From the NCBI RefSeq assembly GCF_000813725.1, contig NZ_JWLD01000066.1, positions 1 through 64,000 on the forward strand: a DNA stretch of 64,000 nucleotides. Direction: 5' to 3'. The notes beneath the pieces were generated by a model, which was not told where the DNA came from, did no database searches, and worked only from the letters and a program-made list of their open reading frames with translations. Positions 62,403-64,000 of the stretch are shown one piece after another (position 1 is the stretch's first letter; each line of letters begins with the position of its first letter). The DNA is from Leisingera sp. ANG-Vp (GTDB taxonomy: Bacteria; Pseudomonadota; Alphaproteobacteria; Rhodobacterales; Rhodobacteraceae). Position numbers and translations under genes: made by a program.

Positions 62403-63302
62403 TTGAAATTCAAACTCCGCCAGCTCGAGGCCTTTCAGGCTGTCGCCCGCACAGGTTCTGTCACCCGCGCCGCTGAGACGCTGGGGATTTCCCAGCCCGC
62501 CGCCAGCCGGCTGCTGTCTGATTTCTCGAAATCCGTCGCAGTGGAGCTGTTCACCCGCAAGGATGGCCTGCTGATTCCCACCTCCGAGGCGCGCTATCTG
62601 TTGTCCGAGGTAGGCCGGGTATTCGATAGTCTGAACCACCTGGAGGAACTCAACCGGGACTTGACCGAGCGCACTGCGGGCCACCTGCGCATCGCCTGCC
62701 TGCCGGGCTTTGCCACGGCGCTGCTGCCCAAGCTGCTGGCCGGGTTCCTGGAGCACCGTCCCGGGGTGCGGCTGACACTGGAGCCGGACCGGCCGGAGCG
62801 GATTCTGGAGTGGATCATCGGCGAGCAGTATGACTGCGGCATCACCGACGGATTTGCGTCGCATCCGGCAGTGGAGAACATCGATGTGCCGGTCCGCAGT
62901 GTTTGTGTACTGCCGCAAAATGACCCGCTGGCAGAACAGGATGTTATCACGCCGCACGATTTGCGGGACCGCAAGATCATTCACACCCGCCGCGACAGCC
63001 CGTTCTTCCGCCGCCTGCACAAGGCGTTTTCCGAATCCGGGGCGGAATTGAACAGCTGGATCGAGGTGCGGCAGTTCTCGACAGCCTGCATCATCATCAG
63101 CCAGGGGCAGGGCGCCTCGGTCGTCAGCGCCCTGGATGCCGAACAGTTCCGCGGCCAGAACATCGCTATCGTGCCCTTCGCGCCAGAGATACACCACCGG
63201 CTGTCGATCCTGCGCCCCGTTTCGGGCAGCCGGTCGTTGCTGGCGCTGGATTTCCTGGACGCCTTTGTGGAAAGTCTGGAACCGTTCCGCGCCGATCTGT
63301 GA
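62403..63302 (+). CDS. LysR-family transcriptional regulator
   Basis: A 299-residue LysR regulator. The helix-turn-helix is LRQLEAFQAVARTGSVTRAAETLGISQPAASRLLSDF, followed by an inducer domain. I choose TTG 62403 (giving MKFKLRQLEAF), because ATG 62361 lies within the promoter -10 and operator and has no ribosome-binding site; the longer form adds 14 residues. Divergence from ugpBAEC suggests it controls that operon. Confidence 0.85.
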   Translation: MKFKLRQLEAFQAVARTGSVTRAAETLGISQPAASRLLSDFSKSVAVELFTRKDGLLIPTSEARYLLSEVGRVFDSLNHLEELNRDLTERTAGHLRIACLPGFATALLPKLLAGFLEHRPGVRLTLEPDRPERILEWIIGEQYDCGITDGFASHPAVENIDVPVRSVCVLPQNDPLAEQDVITPHDLRDRKIIHTRRDSPFFRRLHKAFSESGAELNSWIEVRQFSTACIIISQGQGASVVSALDAEQFRGQNIAIVPFAPEIHHRLSILRPVSGSRSLLALDFLDAFVESLEPFRADL

Positions 63303-63320
63303 CCGGCGCAGCTCTGGCGG

Positions 63321-63902
63321 TTACCCGTCGCCCTTGTAGTAACCGATCACGTCGTTCTCGGTAGTGGCGCCGAGGCCGTTCAGCAGACGGTTCGAGTAGT
63401 TGAAATAGGCGCAGACCTGGTTCACTTCCAGGATCTCGCCATCGTCGCAGCCTGCGATCTTGAGCGCTTCGAAATCGGATTTGACCATCTTGCCCACGTC
63501 GGTGGTCAGCTTGCCCGCATAGCGCAGCAGCGCCAGTTCCTTGCCTTCGAACTCGTCTTCGGGGCGGTGCGCCTTGAGCGCGGTGAAAATCCGGTCGCTG
63601 CGCGGCTGGTCCTTCAGCAGGTTGCGCACGTTCATGAAGTGATGGGTCAGCGAATAGGTGCAGTCGTTCAGGATCGAGGTGTAGCTGGCGATGACTTCAA
63701 GAAACCAGAACGGCAGCTTGTTGTCGTCTGAGTGCAGCACCGAGCGGTAAAGCGTCACATGGCCGTTCATGGTCTCGGGCCGCAAGGAATGCACCCGCAT
63801 CACCGTGTCGACGGTGCCATGCGGCGTGCGCGCCTTGTCCAGCAGGTCCTTGAGCCGGCCCTCGGCCTGCTCGTCCGGGATCATCTCAATCCATGCGCTC
63901 AT
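63321..63902 (-). CDS. Carboxymuconolactone decarboxylase / peroxidase-related family protein
   Basis: A 193-residue AhpD-like, all-helical protein. I start at ATG 63902 (MSAWIEMIP), with GGAGAG upstream. The AhpD redox motif is altered: LNDCTYSLTHHF keeps the first cysteine and the histidine, but the second cysteine is serine, so classical CxxC disulfide chemistry is unlikely. It belongs to the 'uncharacterised peroxidase-related enzyme' branch. It is convergent with the LysR gene, 18 bases apart. Function unknown. Confidence 0.75.
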   Translation of the reverse strand: MSAWIEMIPDEQAEGRLKDLLDKARTPHGTVDTVMRVHSLRPETMNGHVTLYRSVLHSDDNKLPFWFLEVIASYTSILNDCTYSLTHHFMNVRNLLKDQPRSDRIFTALKAHRPEDEFEGKELALLRYAGKLTTDVGKMVKSDFEALKIAGCDDGEILEVNQVCAYFNYSNRLLNGLGATTENDVIGYYKGDG

Positions 63903-64000
63903 CTGGGTCTCTCCGCGTTTGCCTAAGCCGAGGATAGGGGAAAGCGATGCCATAATGACAGTAGAAAATTCTACTCAGATGAAAATTCTTCTGGATCGGA

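Overview
The window is GC-rich DNA with tightly packed, often ATGA-overlapping operons. The gene families (heterotetrameric sarcosine-oxidase-type subunits, non-pyrrolysine MttB methyltransferases, a RepABC replication module, a ProVWX betaine transporter, GbdR-like and GcvA-like regulators, hydroxyproline-betaine epimerase) point to a marine alphaproteobacterium of the Roseobacter group (Rhodobacterales; Leisingera, Phaeobacter or Ruegeria-like). A complete repA-repB-ctRNA-repC module with parS-like palindromes lies at 45.4-49.2 kb, so the segment is probably part of a large plasmid or chromid rather than the main chromosome. That placement is an inference.

Layout. 1-5.4 kb (+): the 3' part of a sarcosine-oxidase alpha-like gene, a gamma-like subunit, a D-2-hydroxyacid dehydrogenase and an MttB-family methyltransferase, closed by a terminator. 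5.5-12.8 kb (-): an operon with a possible leader peptide, hydantoinase A and B, a HisC-like aminotransferase and a maleate-isomerase/Asp-Glu-racemase-type protein, preceded by an aldehyde dehydrogenase. 13.1-18 kb: an orphan outer-membrane efflux lipoprotein, NqrM, ApbE, a small membrane protein, a CBS protein, a MarR regulator and a YceI protein. 18.1-24.0 kb (-): the whole Na+-translocating NADH:quinone oxidoreductase operon nqrABCDEF; nqrM and apbE nearby supply its maturation and flavinylation. 24.4-34.8 kb (-): an enolase-superfamily enzyme, an oxidoreductase, a small helical protein, an aldehyde dehydrogenase, a Rieske oxygenase with the glutamate signature of quaternary-ammonium oxygenases, LysR and GlxA-type regulators, and ProXWV. 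34.9-39.4 kb (+): a GntR regulator, a DHDPS-family lyase, an aldehyde dehydrogenase and an FAD amine oxidase. 40.2-45.1 kb (-): two SDR dehydrogenases, hpbD (4-hydroxyproline betaine 2-epimerase), a TetR regulator with a perfect operator palindrome, and a second MttB homologue.

45.4-49.2 kb (+) is the replication and partitioning module. It is followed by a metal-sensing CsoR/RcnR-family repressor with a His-tailed MFS exporter (49.3-50.9 kb) and the histidine-utilisation operon hutIHGU (51.0-56.2 kb). 56.3-62.3 kb (-) is a ugpBAEC glycerol-3-phosphate/glycerophosphodiester uptake operon with a glycerophosphodiesterase and a HAD phosphatase, divergent from a LysR regulator. The right edge holds a carboxymuconolactone-decarboxylase-family protein.

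Taken together, the segment is a catabolic island for methylated and cyclic nitrogen compounds. It encodes betaine import, demethylation by at least three mechanistic classes (MttB methyl transfer, Rieske oxygenation, flavin oxidation), epimerisation and dehydratase/lyase steps, and aldehyde oxidation. It also covers hydantoin-ring opening, histidine breakdown and glycerophosphodiester use. I saw no tRNA, rRNA, CRISPR array or insertion sequence.
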